A DNA stretch of 64,000 bases from Salinimonas chungwhensis DSM 16280 (lineage in GTDB: Bacteria; Pseudomonadota; Gammaproteobacteria; Enterobacterales; Alteromonadaceae), in NCBI RefSeq assembly GCF_000378185.1, contig NZ_KB899391.1, positions 26,959-90,958 of the forward strand. Reading direction: 5' to 3'. Position 1 is the first letter of the stretch; every line of letters starts with the position of its first letter. Shown piece by piece: positions 39,166 to 50,366 of the stretch. Made by a program: the position numbers and the translations under genes. The notes beneath the pieces were generated by a model, which had not been told where the DNA came from, made no database searches, and worked only from the letters and a program-made list of their open reading frames with translations.

Positions 39166-40806
39166 TTACTGTTTAAATTTACGATGTACCTTACGCCATG
39201 ATTGCCACCAGCAGGCCATACCACCCAGTGCTGTGACAACTGGAAAGCCCCAGTGTAAATTGTAAATCGGCAATAACGCAGCCACAATAATCAGCGTCGC
39301 GCCAACAATTGCATAATGGGTAGCGCGGGTATTATTAACCTGCACAGCAATCAACTGCTGATGCTCTTTTTGCTGTTGCAGAGGCAGCTCTTTTAGTTGT
39401 TGCAAACTGTCATGCAACAGATCTGGCATATCCGGCAGTTTTTCCGACCAGAAAGGTAAGTTAGCTTTTACCTTGGTCATCATCGCCTTGATACCAATCT
39501 GCTCTTTCATCCAGTTTTCTAAAAAAGGCTTAGCGGTTTTCCATAAATCCAGTTGCGGATAAAGCTGTCTGCCCAACCCTTCGATGTACAACAGAGTTTT
39601 TTGCAGCAAAACCAATTGGGGCTGCACCACCATATTGAAACGACGTGCCGTGTTAAACAGCTGCAACAGAACATGGCCAAAGGAAATTTCGGCCAGCGGC
39701 TTTTGAAATATTGGCTCACACACAGTACGTATTGCCATTTCAAATTCGTCGATATTGGTATCTCTGGGCACCCATCCCGAATCAGCATGTAACTGAGCAA
39801 CTTTGCGATAGTCACGATTGAAAAAGGCGACAAAATTTTCCGCCAGATACCGTTTATCTTCTTTATTCAGGGTTCCCACAATACCAAAATCAATGGCGAT
39901 ATAGCGCGGCTCTGAGGGGGTTTCGGTACCAACAAATATATTGCCCGGATGCATATCAGCATGAAAGAAACTGTCACGGAAAACCTGCGTAAAAAACACT
40001 TCAACGCCGCGCTCTGCCAGTTTCTTCATATTGGTATTCTGTGCCAGCAGTGCATCGACGTTCGAGACCGGAATACCATAGATGCGTTCCATAACAAGCA
40101 CATTGTGACGACAATAATCGCTGTATATATGCGGGATATACAATGCATCTGACTTTTCAAAATTATGCCGCAGTTGTATGCCATTGGCAGATTCACGTAA
40201 TAAATCCAGCTCATCCACCAGGGTTTTCTGGTATTCGGTCACAACCTCAACGGGGCGCAGGCGTTTACCATCTGGCAGCCAACGCTGTACTACCTGTGCC
40301 AGAGAAAATAGCAACTCCATGTCTGCATCAATGGTGGCGCGAATATCAGGGCGTAAAACTTTTACTACTACATCCTGGTCATCATGCAATTTGGCAGCGT
40401 GCACCTGAGCAATAGATGCCGAAGCCAGCGGCTCTACATGAAATTCTTTAAAAAGTTCGCTGAGATCATGTAACTGTAGCGATTGTTTGATAATTTTCTG
40501 GGCAGCGTCGGAAGGAAAAGGTGCCACCTTATCCTGCAACCTGGCCAATTCATTGGCAATATCCGGGTGCAGCAAATCCCGACGAGTAGAGAGCATTTGA
40601 CCGAATTTTATAAATACCGGCCCCAGAGACTGTAACGCCATCGTGATGCGAACGCCCGGTGGCTCATCTTTGTGTTGATTGCGAATCCAGAAAATGGACT
40701 TACGCAACAGCCTTGCGTACCACGGCATCCAGCGATCAGGAATAAGATCATCCAGACCATGCTGAAGCAACACCTTGTTAATTTGATACAAGCGAAATAT
40801 TTGCAT
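39166..40806 (-). CDS. ubiB: ubiquinone biosynthesis protein UbiB
   Basis: 546 residues of the atypical kinase UbiB/ADCK family. The KxGQ motif appears in [17 protein letters not shown] (about 66-82), followed by the A-rich loop [14 protein letters not shown], the catalytic-loop [10 protein letters not shown] and [10 protein letters not shown]. Two membrane helices end the protein ([34 protein letters not shown]). UbiB helps move or extract ubiquinone intermediates at the membrane. Last gene of ubiE-ubiJ-ubiB, 11 bases after ubiJ. Confidence 0.96.
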   Translation of the reverse strand: MQIFRLYQINKVLLQHGLDDLIPDRWMPWYARLLRKSIFWIRNQHKDEPPGVRITMALQSLGPVFIKFGQMLSTRRDLLHPDIANELARLQDKVAPFPSDAAQKIIKQSLQLHDLSELFKEFHVEPLASASIAQVHAAKLHDDQDVVVKVLRPDIRATIDADMELLFSLAQVVQRWLPDGKRLRPVEVVTEYQKTLVDELDLLRESANGIQLRHNFEKSDALYIPHIYSDYCRHNVLVMERIYGIPVSNVDALLAQNTNMKKLAERGVEVFFTQVFRDSFFHADMHPGNIFVGTETPSEPRYIAIDFGIVGTLNKEDKRYLAENFVAFFNRDYRKVAQLHADSGWVPRDTNIDEFEMAIRTVCEPIFQKPLAEISFGHVLLQLFNTARRFNMVVQPQLVLLQKTLLYIEGLGRQLYPQLDLWKTAKPFLENWMKEQIGIKAMMTKVKANLPFWSEKLPDMPDLLHDSLQQLKELPLQQQKEHQQLIAVQVNNTRATHYAIVGATLIIVAALLPIYNLHWGFPVVTALGGMACWWQSWRKVHRKFKQ

Positions 40807-40817
40807 GTGAGGAAAAA

Positions 40818-41450
40818 CTACTGATTCTTCTCAAGTAAACTGAGTCTGGCTTCAAAGCGCTGAACATCGTCTCGCAATGCGTCAACTTCGTCATTAAAAT
40901 GCATTACAGCAAGTTTGCTAACGGCGATATCCTTTTCCTCGGTCAGTGCGTTACCCAGCCCGGCCTGCAGCCGCCGGCCAAATGCAGCAAACTGCTGGCG
41001 GAATTTTTGTGCGCTGGCAAATGCTTCATGAGCCGGCACATCACCCGTATAACGGGCAAGCTGCTCTTCCCAGTCAATATCCAGTTGCTGAAATAGCGCC
41101 GCGGTTTGCTGCGCGATACTTAGCTCGCCCTGCAACTGTAGCTTATCTGCGCGAATTAGCCGGGTTATCTGACTGGTTTGCGTCAATGAAGGCAGTACAT
41201 CTAGACTGGTTTTGATGAAACAGCTCTCCCCATCCTGATGTACGCATACATCTTCAAAAGAATGTGGCTCTGCTAAAACATCGATTCGCGTGGAAAAAAC
41301 CAGTGTAATCCCAACGGGAAGCTGTTCAATAAAAACGCTCAGTCGTTTGCCTGCCAACGGCACCAGGCGTTGGGCGCTATCTTCATCAAGTGCAATCAGT
41401 CGATTGAGCAGCGTCTCGGCAGTGGCAGTAAATAAGGAGGCTGCTGGCAT
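40818..41450 (-). CDS. ubiJ: ubiquinone biosynthesis accessory factor UbiJ
   Basis: 210 residues with an SCP2 lipid-binding domain (about 15-115; [20 protein letters not shown] is its characteristic end) and a helical C-terminal part with a coiled coil ([20 protein letters not shown]). UbiJ binds polyprenyl intermediates and, with UbiK, organises the soluble Ubi complex. Its first base overlaps the last base of ubiE (41450). Confidence 0.92.
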   Translation of the reverse strand: MPAASLFTATAETLLNRLIALDEDSAQRLVPLAGKRLSVFIEQLPVGITLVFSTRIDVLAEPHSFEDVCVHQDGESCFIKTSLDVLPSLTQTSQITRLIRADKLQLQGELSIAQQTAALFQQLDIDWEEQLARYTGDVPAHEAFASAQKFRQQFAAFGRRLQAGLGNALTEEKDIAVSKLAVMHFNDEVDALRDDVQRFEARLSLLEKNQ

Positions 41451-42244
41451 TAAAATTTATACCCTCGATGCAATGCTACAATCCCCCCGGTCAGATTGCT
41501 GTAATCACACTGCTCGAAACCTGCCTGTTCAAACATACCCTTGAGTGTTTCCTGGTCCGGATGCATGCGAATACTCTCAGCCAGATAGCGGTAACTTTCA
41601 GCGTCACTGGCTACCATCTGGCCCATGCGCGGCAGGATATGAAATGAATACATGTCATAAATTTTGGACAGATGTTCTGAGGCGGGTTTTGAAAACTCCA
41701 GTACCAGTAAACGGCCACCGGGTTTAAGCACACGGTAAATAGAGTTAAGTGCGTTTTGCTTTTCTGTGACATTGCGCAGGCCGAACGCCATGGTTACCAC
41801 ATCAAAGGAATTATCAGGAAACGGCAGCGCTTCAGCGTCGGCCTGAACATAATCAATATTACTGACCAGTCCCTGATCCCGAAGTTTGTCACGCCCTACC
41901 TTCAACATCGATAGATTGATATCGGCCAGTGTCACAGAGCCGGTGGGCCCTACCAGGCGCGAGAACTTAGCCGTCAAATCGCCGGTGCCGCCGGCAATAT
42001 CCAGCACTCGATGCCCGGCACGCACTCCGGCACAATCAATGGTATAGCGTTTCCAGAGACGGTGAACACCAAATGACATCAGGTCATTCATCACATCGTA
42101 TTTCGCCGCCACAGAATCAAACACATTAGCCACCAGCGATGCTTTTTGTGACTTATCCACTTGCTTAAAACCAAAATGAGTCTGTTCTGTAACCGATTCG
42201 TCCATGTTCTGCGACGCGTCATCCCGGCTTTGTGTATCGCTCAT
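41450..42244 (-). CDS. ubiE: ubiquinone/menaquinone C-methyltransferase UbiE
   Basis: 264 residues. SAM-binding motif I is [15 protein letters not shown] (about 71-85), with UbiE signatures [17 protein letters not shown] and [20 protein letters not shown]. It C-methylates demethyl-quinone intermediates. First gene of ubiE-ubiJ-ubiB. A ~40-residue polar N-terminal stretch is longer than in E. coli (251 residues), so an internal start is possible but no better site was seen. Confidence 0.96.
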   Translation of the reverse strand: MSDTQSRDDASQNMDESVTEQTHFGFKQVDKSQKASLVANVFDSVAAKYDVMNDLMSFGVHRLWKRYTIDCAGVRAGHRVLDIAGGTGDLTAKFSRLVGPTGSVTLADINLSMLKVGRDKLRDQGLVSNIDYVQADAEALPFPDNSFDVVTMAFGLRNVTEKQNALNSIYRVLKPGGRLLVLEFSKPASEHLSKIYDMYSFHILPRMGQMVASDAESYRYLAESIRMHPDQETLKGMFEQAGFEQCDYSNLTGGIVALHRGYKF

Positions 42245-42360
42245 ACCGTTCCTGTAAACCTGTTATCTGATGGGTATGAAGTGTAACCAATATCGTGCAG
42301 CAGCAACAGCCATTTACTGTGAAATTAGCGCAATATGCGGTTTCTTACGCGCTGGTCGCC

Positions 42361-43047
42361 TCACCGGTTATTGCTGCCCCAGCTATAAGACAGAATCTGG
42401 CTGAGTTCAGACAGTGATAAACCGCTTTGCTCATGCCACTGGAAAAACTGGGCATTCATAGCCCGCAGACTCTTCTGGCTTTGCAGCGTGCCGTCGATTA
42501 CCTCATGTTTGCGCAGATAATCTTCATTGTCTTGGGACATGATGAAAGTATCCACTCCCATTGCTCGCAGCATGTAGGGCCCGGTATTTCCGCCCAGACG
42601 AGCACCACGCTTTTTCAGAGTCTGCCACAGACCAGTGATATCTGCCTTATCAATTTGCGCCAGATATTTCCCGAAACCGCCATACTCACGACTAATATCG
42701 GCAACCATCATGGCATTGTCTCTGACTGTCATCACCTTTTTATAGTTTCTGACAATCCTCTCGTCGCTGGCTTTGCGTTCCAGCATTTCATCGGGCATCA
42801 ACAGAATTTTCTCGATATCAAAACCGAAAAAGACCTCCTCAAATGCCGGCCACTTTTGCTCGATCACCCGCCAAACAAACCCGGATTTAAAAACTTGTCG
42901 GGTCATAGCGGCCAGAAACCGATCATCAGGGATGTTAGCAACCTGAGAAGGTGGTAATGGTTGACGAAGCAGAGCCTTGAGCCCCGCTTCCCCACCTTTT
43001 CTTTCACAGGCCCGCCGATAGATAGTATCGAAGGATTCTGCCGCCAT
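42361..43047 (-). CDS. DNA-3-methyladenine glycosylase I-like protein (Tag family)
   Basis: 228 residues of the Tag/HhH-GPD type: helical, with MTRQVFKSGFVWRVIEQKWP, then FFGFDIEKILLMPDEMLERK, and DNAMMVADISREYGGFGKYL. Family enzymes remove 3-methyladenine from alkylated DNA. This group differs from E. coli Tag by lacking its zinc-binding Cys/His ends, so activity is inferred. It starts at the same base where prlC ends (43047), so they are translationally coupled. Confidence 0.8.
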   Translation of the reverse strand: MAAESFDTIYRRACERKGGEAGLKALLRQPLPPSQVANIPDDRFLAAMTRQVFKSGFVWRVIEQKWPAFEEVFFGFDIEKILLMPDEMLERKASDERIVRNYKKVMTVRDNAMMVADISREYGGFGKYLAQIDKADITGLWQTLKKRGARLGGNTGPYMLRAMGVDTFIMSQDNEDYLRKHEVIDGTLQSQKSLRAMNAQFFQWHEQSGLSLSELSQILSYSWGSNNR

Positions 43048-45080
43048 TACTGATTGATTCCGCTATGGCGCAATAATGCATCTACCCGGGGTTCGCGACC
43101 TCTGAATGCCACAAACAAGTCCATGGGCTCGCGACTGCCTCCCATCTCAAGAATATTGTGCAAGAACGATTTGCCTGTTTCCCGGTTGAAGATACCGTCT
43201 TCTTCAAATTTGCTGAATGCATCACTGGAAAGGACTTCTGCCCATTTATAGCTATAGTAACCGGCTGCGTAACCACCAGCAAAAATGTGCCCGAAACTAT
43301 GCTGGAAGCGATTGAAAGACGGTGGTGTGATGACGGCCACTTCTTTGCGCACCTCATCAAGAATCGCCTGTACATCAACCTCTTTGCCATCTTGCTGATG
43401 CAGTAAAAAGTCAAACAGACTGAATTCCAGCTGTCTGGCCATTTGCATTGCCGACTGGAAATCCCGGGCTTTAAGCATTTTATCCAGCAAGTCTTTGGGC
43501 AGAGGTTCTTCTGTTTCATAATGACCAGAAATAAAGCTCAACGCTTCTTCTTCCCAGCACCAGTTCTCCAGAAACTGGCTTGGCAGTTCCACCGCATCCC
43601 ATGGTACACCATTGATGCCCGAGACCCCGGCCACTGACATTTTGGTTAGCATATGATGCAGGCCGTGGCCGAATTCATGAAACAGAGTCAGCACTTCATC
43701 ATGGGTAAACAGGGCAGGTTTGCCGCCTACCGGCCCATTAAAATTACAGGTCAGATAGGCTACAGGAAGCTGCACTTCGCCGTTTGGAAGCTCCCGGCGT
43801 ACCCGACATTCGTCCATCCATGCGCCACCGCGTTTATTGGCGCGGGCGTACAGGTCAAAATAAAAGCTACCACGCAGTGCATCCGCTTCATCAGTAATAG
43901 TGAAATAGCGAACATCTTTGTGCCAGGTATCTACGCCAGGCTGTTCAACAATCTTCAGGCCGTACAGCCGATGAACTACTTCAAACAAGCCTCGCAATAC
44001 CGTCTCTTCTGGAAAATACGGACGTAGCATCTCATCTGAGATCGTGTATTTTTTCTGTTTAAGCTGCTCGCTGTAATAAGGAATATCCCAGGCATTGAGC
44101 GTATCTACACCCTGTTCTGATGCGAATGCTTCCACTTCCGCCAGGTCTTCCCGGGCCTGAGGTAATGACTTATCGGCCAGATCCCGGATAAACCCGACGA
44201 CCTGCTCGGTAGAATTTGCCATTTTAGTGGCCAGTGAGCGCTCGGCGTAGTTATCAAAACCAAGCATTTTTGAGGCTTCGGTGCGCAGCGCCAGAATTTC
44301 ATTAATAATTTCTGTGTTATCCCACTTGCCACCGTTTGGCCCTTCAGCTGATGCCCGGGTGGCAAACGCGCGGTACATTTCTTCACGCAAAGCACTGTTT
44401 TGTGCGTATAACATTACCGGCAGGTAGGAAGGGATATCCAACGTAAATAACCAGCCATCCAGCTCTTTGTCTGTAGCCGCCTGACGGGCTGCATCCAGCG
44501 CCGACTCGGGAAGCCCTTCAAGCTCAGACTGGTCGGTAACATGTTTAGTCCACCCCATGGTGGCATCCATAACATTATTACTAAATGTAGAGGAGAGCTC
44601 TGAAAGTCGCGCACTGATCTGTGCATAGCGGGTCTTTTTATCTTTGGGTAAGGCCACGCCCGATAAGGTAAAGTCACGGATTGTGTCTTCAATATACTTC
44701 TGACGCTGCTCATCCAGGGTCTTAAATTCATCACTTTGGCGCAGTGATGTGTAAGCCTGATACAATCCTTCATGCTGGCCCACCCAGGTGCCGTAATCCG
44801 ATAATAGCGGCAAACAACTGTCGTGTGCTTCACGCAGCGCATCGCTACTTACTACAGAATTCATGTGTGAGACCGGTGACCACATCTTGCCCAGGCGGTC
44901 ATCAACCTCTTCTACTTTTCCCACAACATTGTCGTAGCTGTAGTCGCCTGAAGCTACCACCTCTTCAATTGTCGCTTTACATGTTTCGATAGCTTCTTCG
45001 ATCGCCGGCTTTATTTGGGCCGGGGTTATTTGCGAAAAAACAGGAAGTCCGTCGACCAGTTTGATGGCAGGTTGCGTCAT
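43047..45080 (-). CDS. prlC: oligopeptidase A
   Basis: 677 residues, M3-family zinc peptidase. The HEXXH site is LTLFHEFGHGLHHML near residue 469, with the third ligand Glu a little downstream (LPSQFLENWCWEEE). PrlC is a cytoplasmic peptidase that degrades signal peptides and free peptides. Starts MTQPAIKLVDGLPVF with a good GGTGAG region ahead. It forms an operon with the Tag-type glycosylase gene. Confidence 0.96.
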   Translation of the reverse strand: MTQPAIKLVDGLPVFSQITPAQIKPAIEEAIETCKATIEEVVASGDYSYDNVVGKVEEVDDRLGKMWSPVSHMNSVVSSDALREAHDSCLPLLSDYGTWVGQHEGLYQAYTSLRQSDEFKTLDEQRQKYIEDTIRDFTLSGVALPKDKKTRYAQISARLSELSSTFSNNVMDATMGWTKHVTDQSELEGLPESALDAARQAATDKELDGWLFTLDIPSYLPVMLYAQNSALREEMYRAFATRASAEGPNGGKWDNTEIINEILALRTEASKMLGFDNYAERSLATKMANSTEQVVGFIRDLADKSLPQAREDLAEVEAFASEQGVDTLNAWDIPYYSEQLKQKKYTISDEMLRPYFPEETVLRGLFEVVHRLYGLKIVEQPGVDTWHKDVRYFTITDEADALRGSFYFDLYARANKRGGAWMDECRVRRELPNGEVQLPVAYLTCNFNGPVGGKPALFTHDEVLTLFHEFGHGLHHMLTKMSVAGVSGINGVPWDAVELPSQFLENWCWEEEALSFISGHYETEEPLPKDLLDKMLKARDFQSAMQMARQLEFSLFDFLLHQQDGKEVDVQAILDEVRKEVAVITPPSFNRFQHSFGHIFAGGYAAGYYSYKWAEVLSSDAFSKFEEDGIFNRETGKSFLHNILEMGGSREPMDLFVAFRGREPRVDALLRHSGINQ

Positions 45081-45480
45081 TGATGTCTCACCTTTTTTGA
45101 ATGGTATGGAGAGAATGTAGGGCCTGAACCAGCAAAAACAAGGCCGCAGTCAGATATCAGTCAGTTTAACCGGATGCTGACTGATTCACACACCGCCTTC
45201 GGGTTACACCACATAGCGGTAACTTGCGTTTATTACCAGCGAGCAAATTTCCCACGGACTACTTATGTCCTTCGCTATGTCCCTTCGCATAGTGGTAGCG
45301 CATGGTTCTAAACAACACCACGCCTGTCAGTACACATAACTCCTACCCTGCCGTTATTACATTTGCGTAAGGCTAATCCTGTTGTAAGTGAAACAGGTAT
45401 ACCCTGTAGCAGTAAATTTTGAGCAGTGGCTGGTAACATGCCAGAATACCCTGACTCCACTAATACCTAACAGGATACCA
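45081..45480. other. divergent region between prlC and gor
   Basis: 400 bases serving two divergent genes. Expected to hold both promoters; the closest match for gor is TTGAGC-N18-AGAATA ending near 45450, which is weak. No operator, RNA or repeat was recognised. Confidence 0.45.
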
Positions 45481-46830
45481 ATGCATAAATTCGATTACAT
45501 CTGTATAGGCGGCGGCAGCGGTGGCATCGCGTCTGCCAACCGGGCTGCAAAACACGGCAAAAAAGTTGCGATTATTGAAGCGAATCTAATCGGCGGCACC
45601 TGTGTTAACGTTGGTTGCGTTCCCAAAAAAGCCATGTGGTTTGGCGCGAACGTTGCTGAGGCTATCAATCGATATTCAGAAGATTATGGGTTTGATGTTT
45701 CAGTGAATCATTTTGATTGGTCTGTATTGGTGGCCAACCGCCGGGCCTACATACAGCGAATCCATGCCTCCTACGGCAAGATGATGGCCAAAAATGAGAT
45801 TACAGTAGTAAACGGTTACGCCACCTTTGTGGACAAGAACACTATTGAGGTTAATGGTGAGCAATATAGCGCGCCGCATATTACCGTCGCCACTGGTGGT
45901 CACCCACGCTTACCGGATATTGAAGGCGCTGAGTATGGCATTGATTCTGACGGCTTTTTCGAACTGGATCAGCAGCCTAAACGGGCGGTTGTGATAGGGG
46001 CGGGCTACATTGCGGTAGAGCTGGCCGGGGTACTGCACAGTCTGGGCACAAAAACAGATTTAGTGGTGCGCCATCATGCTCCGTTACGGCATTTCGATCC
46101 AATTATCCATGAAACGCTGGTGGACATTATTGAAGATGAAGGTCCAACCCTGCACAAGCAATCTGGCGTTGAAAAAGTGGAGAAGCTGGACAGTGGCGAG
46201 TTGAAAGTTCATCTAACCAGCGGTGAGGCATTAACTACCGACTGTTTGATATGGGCAATCGGACGTGAGCCTTCTTCGGCGAAACTTGGCCTGGATAAAG
46301 CCGGTATCAAAACCGATGACAAAGGGTTTATCAAAGTGGATAAATATCAAAACACCTCCACTAAAGGCGTGTATGCGGTGGGTGATATTACCGGCCAGAT
46401 AGAATTAACACCGGTGGCGATTAAAGCGGGCCGCCTGTTGAGCGAGCGCTTGTTTAACCAGCAAAAAGACGCGTATATGGATTATTCGCTCATTCCCACA
46501 GTGGTATTCAGCCACCCGGCTATTGGCACCATCGGCCTGACTGAACAGGAAGCCAAGGACAAATATGGCGAAGACGATATTACTGTTTATTCCTCGTCCT
46601 TTTCGGCAATGTATACCGCTGTGACTCGTCATCGCCAGCCTACCAAGATGAAACTGGTATGTCAGGGTGATAATCAGGTCGTGGTAGGGTTACACGGCAT
46701 CGGCCATGGTATGGATGAAATCCTTCAGGGCTTCGCTGTGGCAATGAAGATGGGGGCAACAAAAGCCGATTTTGATGCCTGTGTGGCAATTCATCCTACC
46801 AGCGCGGAAGAATTTGTTACGATGACCTAA
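45481..46830 (+). CDS. gor: glutathione-disulfide reductase
   Basis: 449 residues from [20 protein letters not shown]; the ATG at 45481 has AGGA before it, and the frame further upstream is not conserved. FAD-binding GGGSGG, redox-active Cys41/Cys46 ([13 protein letters not shown]), NADPH-binding [14 protein letters not shown] and the C-terminal catalytic His438 (HPTSAEEFV) are all present. It keeps glutathione reduced with NADPH. Own terminator follows. Confidence 0.97.
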   Translation: MHKFDYICIGGGSGGIASANRAAKHGKKVAIIEANLIGGTCVNVGCVPKKAMWFGANVAEAINRYSEDYGFDVSVNHFDWSVLVANRRAYIQRIHASYGKMMAKNEITVVNGYATFVDKNTIEVNGEQYSAPHITVATGGHPRLPDIEGAEYGIDSDGFFELDQQPKRAVVIGAGYIAVELAGVLHSLGTKTDLVVRHHAPLRHFDPIIHETLVDIIEDEGPTLHKQSGVEKVEKLDSGELKVHLTSGEALTTDCLIWAIGREPSSAKLGLDKAGIKTDDKGFIKVDKYQNTSTKGVYAVGDITGQIELTPVAIKAGRLLSERLFNQQKDAYMDYSLIPTVVFSHPAIGTIGLTEQEAKDKYGEDDITVYSSSFSAMYTAVTRHRQPTKMKLVCQGDNQVVVGLHGIGHGMDEILQGFAVAMKMGATKADFDACVAIHPTSAEEFVTMT

Positions 46831-46845
46831 AGAAATTCGCGCTAT

Positions 46846-46880
46846 AAAGATACTGCGGCTTCCCGCAGTATCTTTTTCTT
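46846..46880 (+). terminator. Rho-independent terminator of gor
   Basis: AAAGATACTGCGG-CTTC-CCGCAGTATCTTT is a perfect 13-bp stem with a CTTC tetraloop, 15 bases past the gor stop, followed by a T-rich stretch. Confidence 0.95.
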
Positions 46881-46997
46881 TCTCGGCTTAAACGCCTTTT
46901 CTGTGTTGTCTGTCCCACTCTTTCTGTGCATTTTTTGCATTGCTCAAAAATACCCGATACCTTTAGGCATTACATTCGCAAAGTCTGGATTATAACA

Positions 46998-49900
46998 ATG
47001 ATAATTACTTTTCGTCGTTCGGTCCTTGCGCTTGCCTTAGGCGCAACACTGAGCTTTTCGGCTACGGCACAGGATGAGAAAAAAGAAGAATGGGATGTGC
47101 TTAATCCACCTTTTTCTTTAAATGAAGTTACCATCAATACCGACCAGACCACCTGGTCCAGTCTGTCAATTTCACCTGATGGCACCTACATGGTATTTGA
47201 TATGCTCGGCGATCTTTACAAAGTCGGCATGGATGGGGGCAAGGCGACCGCCCTTACGGCCGATTTCGGCTGGAACATCGAACCGGCTATCTCCCCTGAT
47301 GGCAGCGAAATTGCTTTTATTTCAGACCGTGGTGGTATCTCTAACATCTGGGTGATGGACAAAAACGGTGAAAATCTGCGCCAGGTGTCGCAGGAGAAAA
47401 ACAACCTGATTCATTCACCCAAGTGGAGCCCCGATGGTAATTATCTGGTAGCGACTAAGGGAATCATGTCCAGTCGCAGTATCCCGGCCGGTGAAATCTG
47501 GATGTATCACAAAAATGGCGGGGACGGCTTACAAATTAAAGCGCGGGTGAACGGTAAAAACGACCAGCAAAACATTGCTGATCCGGCGTTTTCCCACGAC
47601 GGCAAATACATTTATTACACCCAGAATACGCTACCCGGTGCACAGTTTGAGTACAACCGCGATCCCCTGGAAGGTATTTTTGCCATCACCCGCTATGACC
47701 GGGAAACTGGCGAGGAAACCCGCTTTATCAGCGGTACCGGCGGCGCGATTGTCCCTACCCCCTCACCGGATGGCAAATACGTTGCCTTTATCCGGCGGGT
47801 TAAAAATAAAACCGGCCTGTTTCTCAAAGACCTGAAAACCGGCGAAGAAAAGCCTCTGACACTGACTCTCGAGCGCGATATGCAAGAAGGGTTTGGTTCA
47901 GAAGGCTACTACGCCTACTTCGACTGGATGCCGGATTCTAAGTCAATTGTTTACTGGACAGGCGGCACCTTCCACAAGATAGACATTGATTCCAAAGAAA
48001 TTGCTGATATTGGCGTATCGGTGAGCGCTACTAAACAGTTTGCTGATGCCCTTCGCTTTGATGTGGATGTGGCACCTGATGAATTTGATGTAAAAATGAT
48101 CAGGTGGTCACAAAAATCACCGGATGGTCAAACAATGTTGTTTCAGGCACTGGGCAAACTTTATATAAAAGATCTTAAATCCGGCAATACCCGTCGCCTG
48201 ACCCAGCAAAATGAGCATGATGAGTACTATCCTCGCTATTCTGCTGACGGAAAGACTGTGGTTTACACTACCTGGCATGACAAAAAACTGGGAGATGTTC
48301 GCACGATTCCTGCAACGGGTGGCGATAGTCAGGTCATCAGCACCGAGCCGGGCCACTATGTCGAACCGAGCTTTTCCACCGATGGTAAACAAGTGGTCTG
48401 GCGAAAATTTTCCGGTGGTTATTTACTGGATCCCAAATACTCACTCGAACCAGGCTTGTATGTTAAATCGCTGGACGGCGGCGCAGCCGTTAACGTTTCC
48501 TCTACAGGCACTCAGCCACATTTTGCCGGTGATAATACCCGGGTATTTTTCACCGAATCAGTAGGCGGTACGCCCTATCCTGAAACGCAGCTGTCCAGTG
48601 TTAATTTGCAGGGAAATGACAAACAGGTTCATTTGTATGGCGCAGATAAAGTTAGCGAATATCGTTTATCTCATGACAAAAAGTGGATCGCCTTTGTACA
48701 TCAGTTTAAAACCTACGTTGCCCCTTATGTAACCAATGGCCAGAAAATCACCCTGGCGCCGGACATGACTTCGCTGCCGGTTAAGCAAATTTCATCACGC
48801 GCCGGCGAGTACCTCACCTGGCGGCAGGATAACAACGCTGTAGGCTGGTTTCATGGCCCTCATTATTATGAATACGAGCTGGATAATGCCTTTACTCCCG
48901 GCGCAGCGAACGCCGAGGCTGAACAAGCCAAGGCCAGTCGTACCGATCTGTCATTCAGTGTTAAAGCTGATAAGCCCAAGGGTATCAAAGCATTTGTGGG
49001 CGGAGACATAGTTACCATGCGCGATGCAGATAATCGTCAGGAGGTAATTAAAGACGGTGTGGTACTGATTGAAGGTAACCGCATTAAAGCCGTAGGCCGA
49101 AAAGGCGAGATTAGTATTCCGGATGATGCTATGCGCATTGATACCACCGGTAAAACAATTATACCGGGCCTGGTGGATGCTCACGCTCACGGAGCGCAGG
49201 GCCGCAACGAAATTATTCCACAGCAGAACTGGGGGCAGTTTTCCAATGTAGCATTTGGGGTAACCACCATTCACGATCCGTCCAACGATACTACGGAAGT
49301 GTTTGCGGCCTCTGAGCTGCAGCGGGCCGGTGAAATTGTTGCACCGCGTATCTACTCCACCGGTGCGATCCTGTATGGCGCAGAGGCCCTGGGCTACAAG
49401 GCTATCGTAAATGATTACGAAGATGCCTACTTTCATGTCCAGCGCCTCAAAGATGCCGGCGCAATATCGGTAAAAAGTTATAACCAGCCAGCGCGTTCAC
49501 AGCGCCAGCAAATTCTTTGGGCCGCCAATAAACAGCAGATGATGGTGGTGCCTGAAGGTGGCGGTAAACTTCAGCAAAACCTGAGTATGCTGACCGACGG
49601 TCACACTGGTCTGGAGCATAGCCTGCCGATACCCAAAGGCTACAGCGACGTGACTCAGCTATGGAAAGCTTCCGAGTTTGGCTATACGCCTACTTTTGTG
49701 GTGTCTTACGGCGGCATGATGGGTGAGGAGTACATGTACGACCGCACAGAGGTATGGAAAAATCCTCGACTGCTTCGTTACACGCCTTCATTCCTGCTGG
49801 ATAGCCGCGCTATTCGTCGGCCTACTGCGCCGGATAACCAGTACAACCATGTGCAGGTAGCAGAGTACGCTAAAACATTGCGTGAAAATGGTGTGAGCGT

Positions 49901-50303
49901 GCACATTGGCGCCCATGGCCAGCGTGAGGGTCTGGCGGCGCACTGGGAAATGTGGTTAATGAGTCAGGGCGGTTTCACACCGTTTGAGGCTCTGCGCGCA
50001 GCGACCATCGACGGTGCCACTCATCTCGGTATGGGTAAAGATATCGGCAGTATCGAAAAAGGCAAACTGGCAGATATGGTTGTGATTGACGGCAACGTGC
50101 TCAACGACATCCATCGTAGCGAATTTGTGGAATACACCGTCCTTAACGGACGTGTGTACGAAGCAGCGACAATGAATGAACTGGGCAATAAAACACCGCG
50201 CCAGAAATTCTTCTTTGAAGACGATAACAAAGCATTCATGCCCGAAGAAACCGCCACACAGATACGTGAGAAGTCTCACAAATATCATTGGCAGCATCAC
50301 TAA
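46998..50303 (+). CDS. secreted beta-propeller/amidohydrolase fusion protein
   Basis: About 1101 residues from the ATG at 46998, which begins the signal peptide (RRSVLALALGATLSFSATAQ); an earlier in-frame ATG at 46926 would bury it. Residues ~50-640 carry repeated TolB/PD40-type blades (SPDGTYMVFD, SPDGSEIAFISDRGG, SPDGKYVAFIRR, SADGKTVVYTTWHDKK). Residues ~660-1080 form an amidohydrolase domain with the metal motif GLVDAHAHG near 722 and DIGSIEKGKLADMVVID near the end. Such fusions are common in Alteromonadales and Shewanella and probably hydrolyse cyclic or N-acyl peptides; substrate unknown. Confidence 0.85.
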   Translation: MIITFRRSVLALALGATLSFSATAQDEKKEEWDVLNPPFSLNEVTINTDQTTWSSLSISPDGTYMVFDMLGDLYKVGMDGGKATALTADFGWNIEPAISPDGSEIAFISDRGGISNIWVMDKNGENLRQVSQEKNNLIHSPKWSPDGNYLVATKGIMSSRSIPAGEIWMYHKNGGDGLQIKARVNGKNDQQNIADPAFSHDGKYIYYTQNTLPGAQFEYNRDPLEGIFAITRYDRETGEETRFISGTGGAIVPTPSPDGKYVAFIRRVKNKTGLFLKDLKTGEEKPLTLTLERDMQEGFGSEGYYAYFDWMPDSKSIVYWTGGTFHKIDIDSKEIADIGVSVSATKQFADALRFDVDVAPDEFDVKMIRWSQKSPDGQTMLFQALGKLYIKDLKSGNTRRLTQQNEHDEYYPRYSADGKTVVYTTWHDKKLGDVRTIPATGGDSQVISTEPGHYVEPSFSTDGKQVVWRKFSGGYLLDPKYSLEPGLYVKSLDGGAAVNVSSTGTQPHFAGDNTRVFFTESVGGTPYPETQLSSVNLQGNDKQVHLYGADKVSEYRLSHDKKWIAFVHQFKTYVAPYVTNGQKITLAPDMTSLPVKQISSRAGEYLTWRQDNNAVGWFHGPHYYEYELDNAFTPGAANAEAEQAKASRTDLSFSVKADKPKGIKAFVGGDIVTMRDADNRQEVIKDGVVLIEGNRIKAVGRKGEISIPDDAMRIDTTGKTIIPGLVDAHAHGAQGRNEIIPQQNWGQFSNVAFGVTTIHDPSNDTTEVFAASELQRAGEIVAPRIYSTGAILYGAEALGYKAIVNDYEDAYFHVQRLKDAGAISVKSYNQPARSQRQQILWAANKQQMMVVPEGGGKLQQNLSMLTDGHTGLEHSLPIPKGYSDVTQLWKASEFGYTPTFVVSYGGMMGEEYMYDRTEVWKNPRLLRYTPSFLLDSRAIRRPTAPDNQYNHVQVAEYAKTLRENGVSVHIGAHGQREGLAAHWEMWLMSQGGFTPFEALRAATIDGATHLGMGKDIGSIEKGKLADMVVIDGNVLNDIHRSEFVEYTVLNGRVYEAATMNELGNKTPRQKFFFEDDNKAFMPEETATQIREKSHKYHWQHH

Positions 50304-50334
50304 TTAGTACTCTGTATAAAAACACTTAACTCTT

Positions 50335-50366
50335 AAAAAGGTCATCCTCAGGGTGGCCTTTTTCAA
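50335..50366 (+). terminator. Rho-independent terminator after the amidohydrolase gene
   Basis: AAAAAGGTCA (50335-50344) pairs with TGGCCTTTTT (50354-50363), one G-U pair, followed by T residues, 32 bases after the stop. Confidence 0.88.

Noticed and set aside
43082..44842. Several long frames overlapping prlC
   Set aside because: Alternative frames of a clear M3 peptidase gene; no independent evidence.
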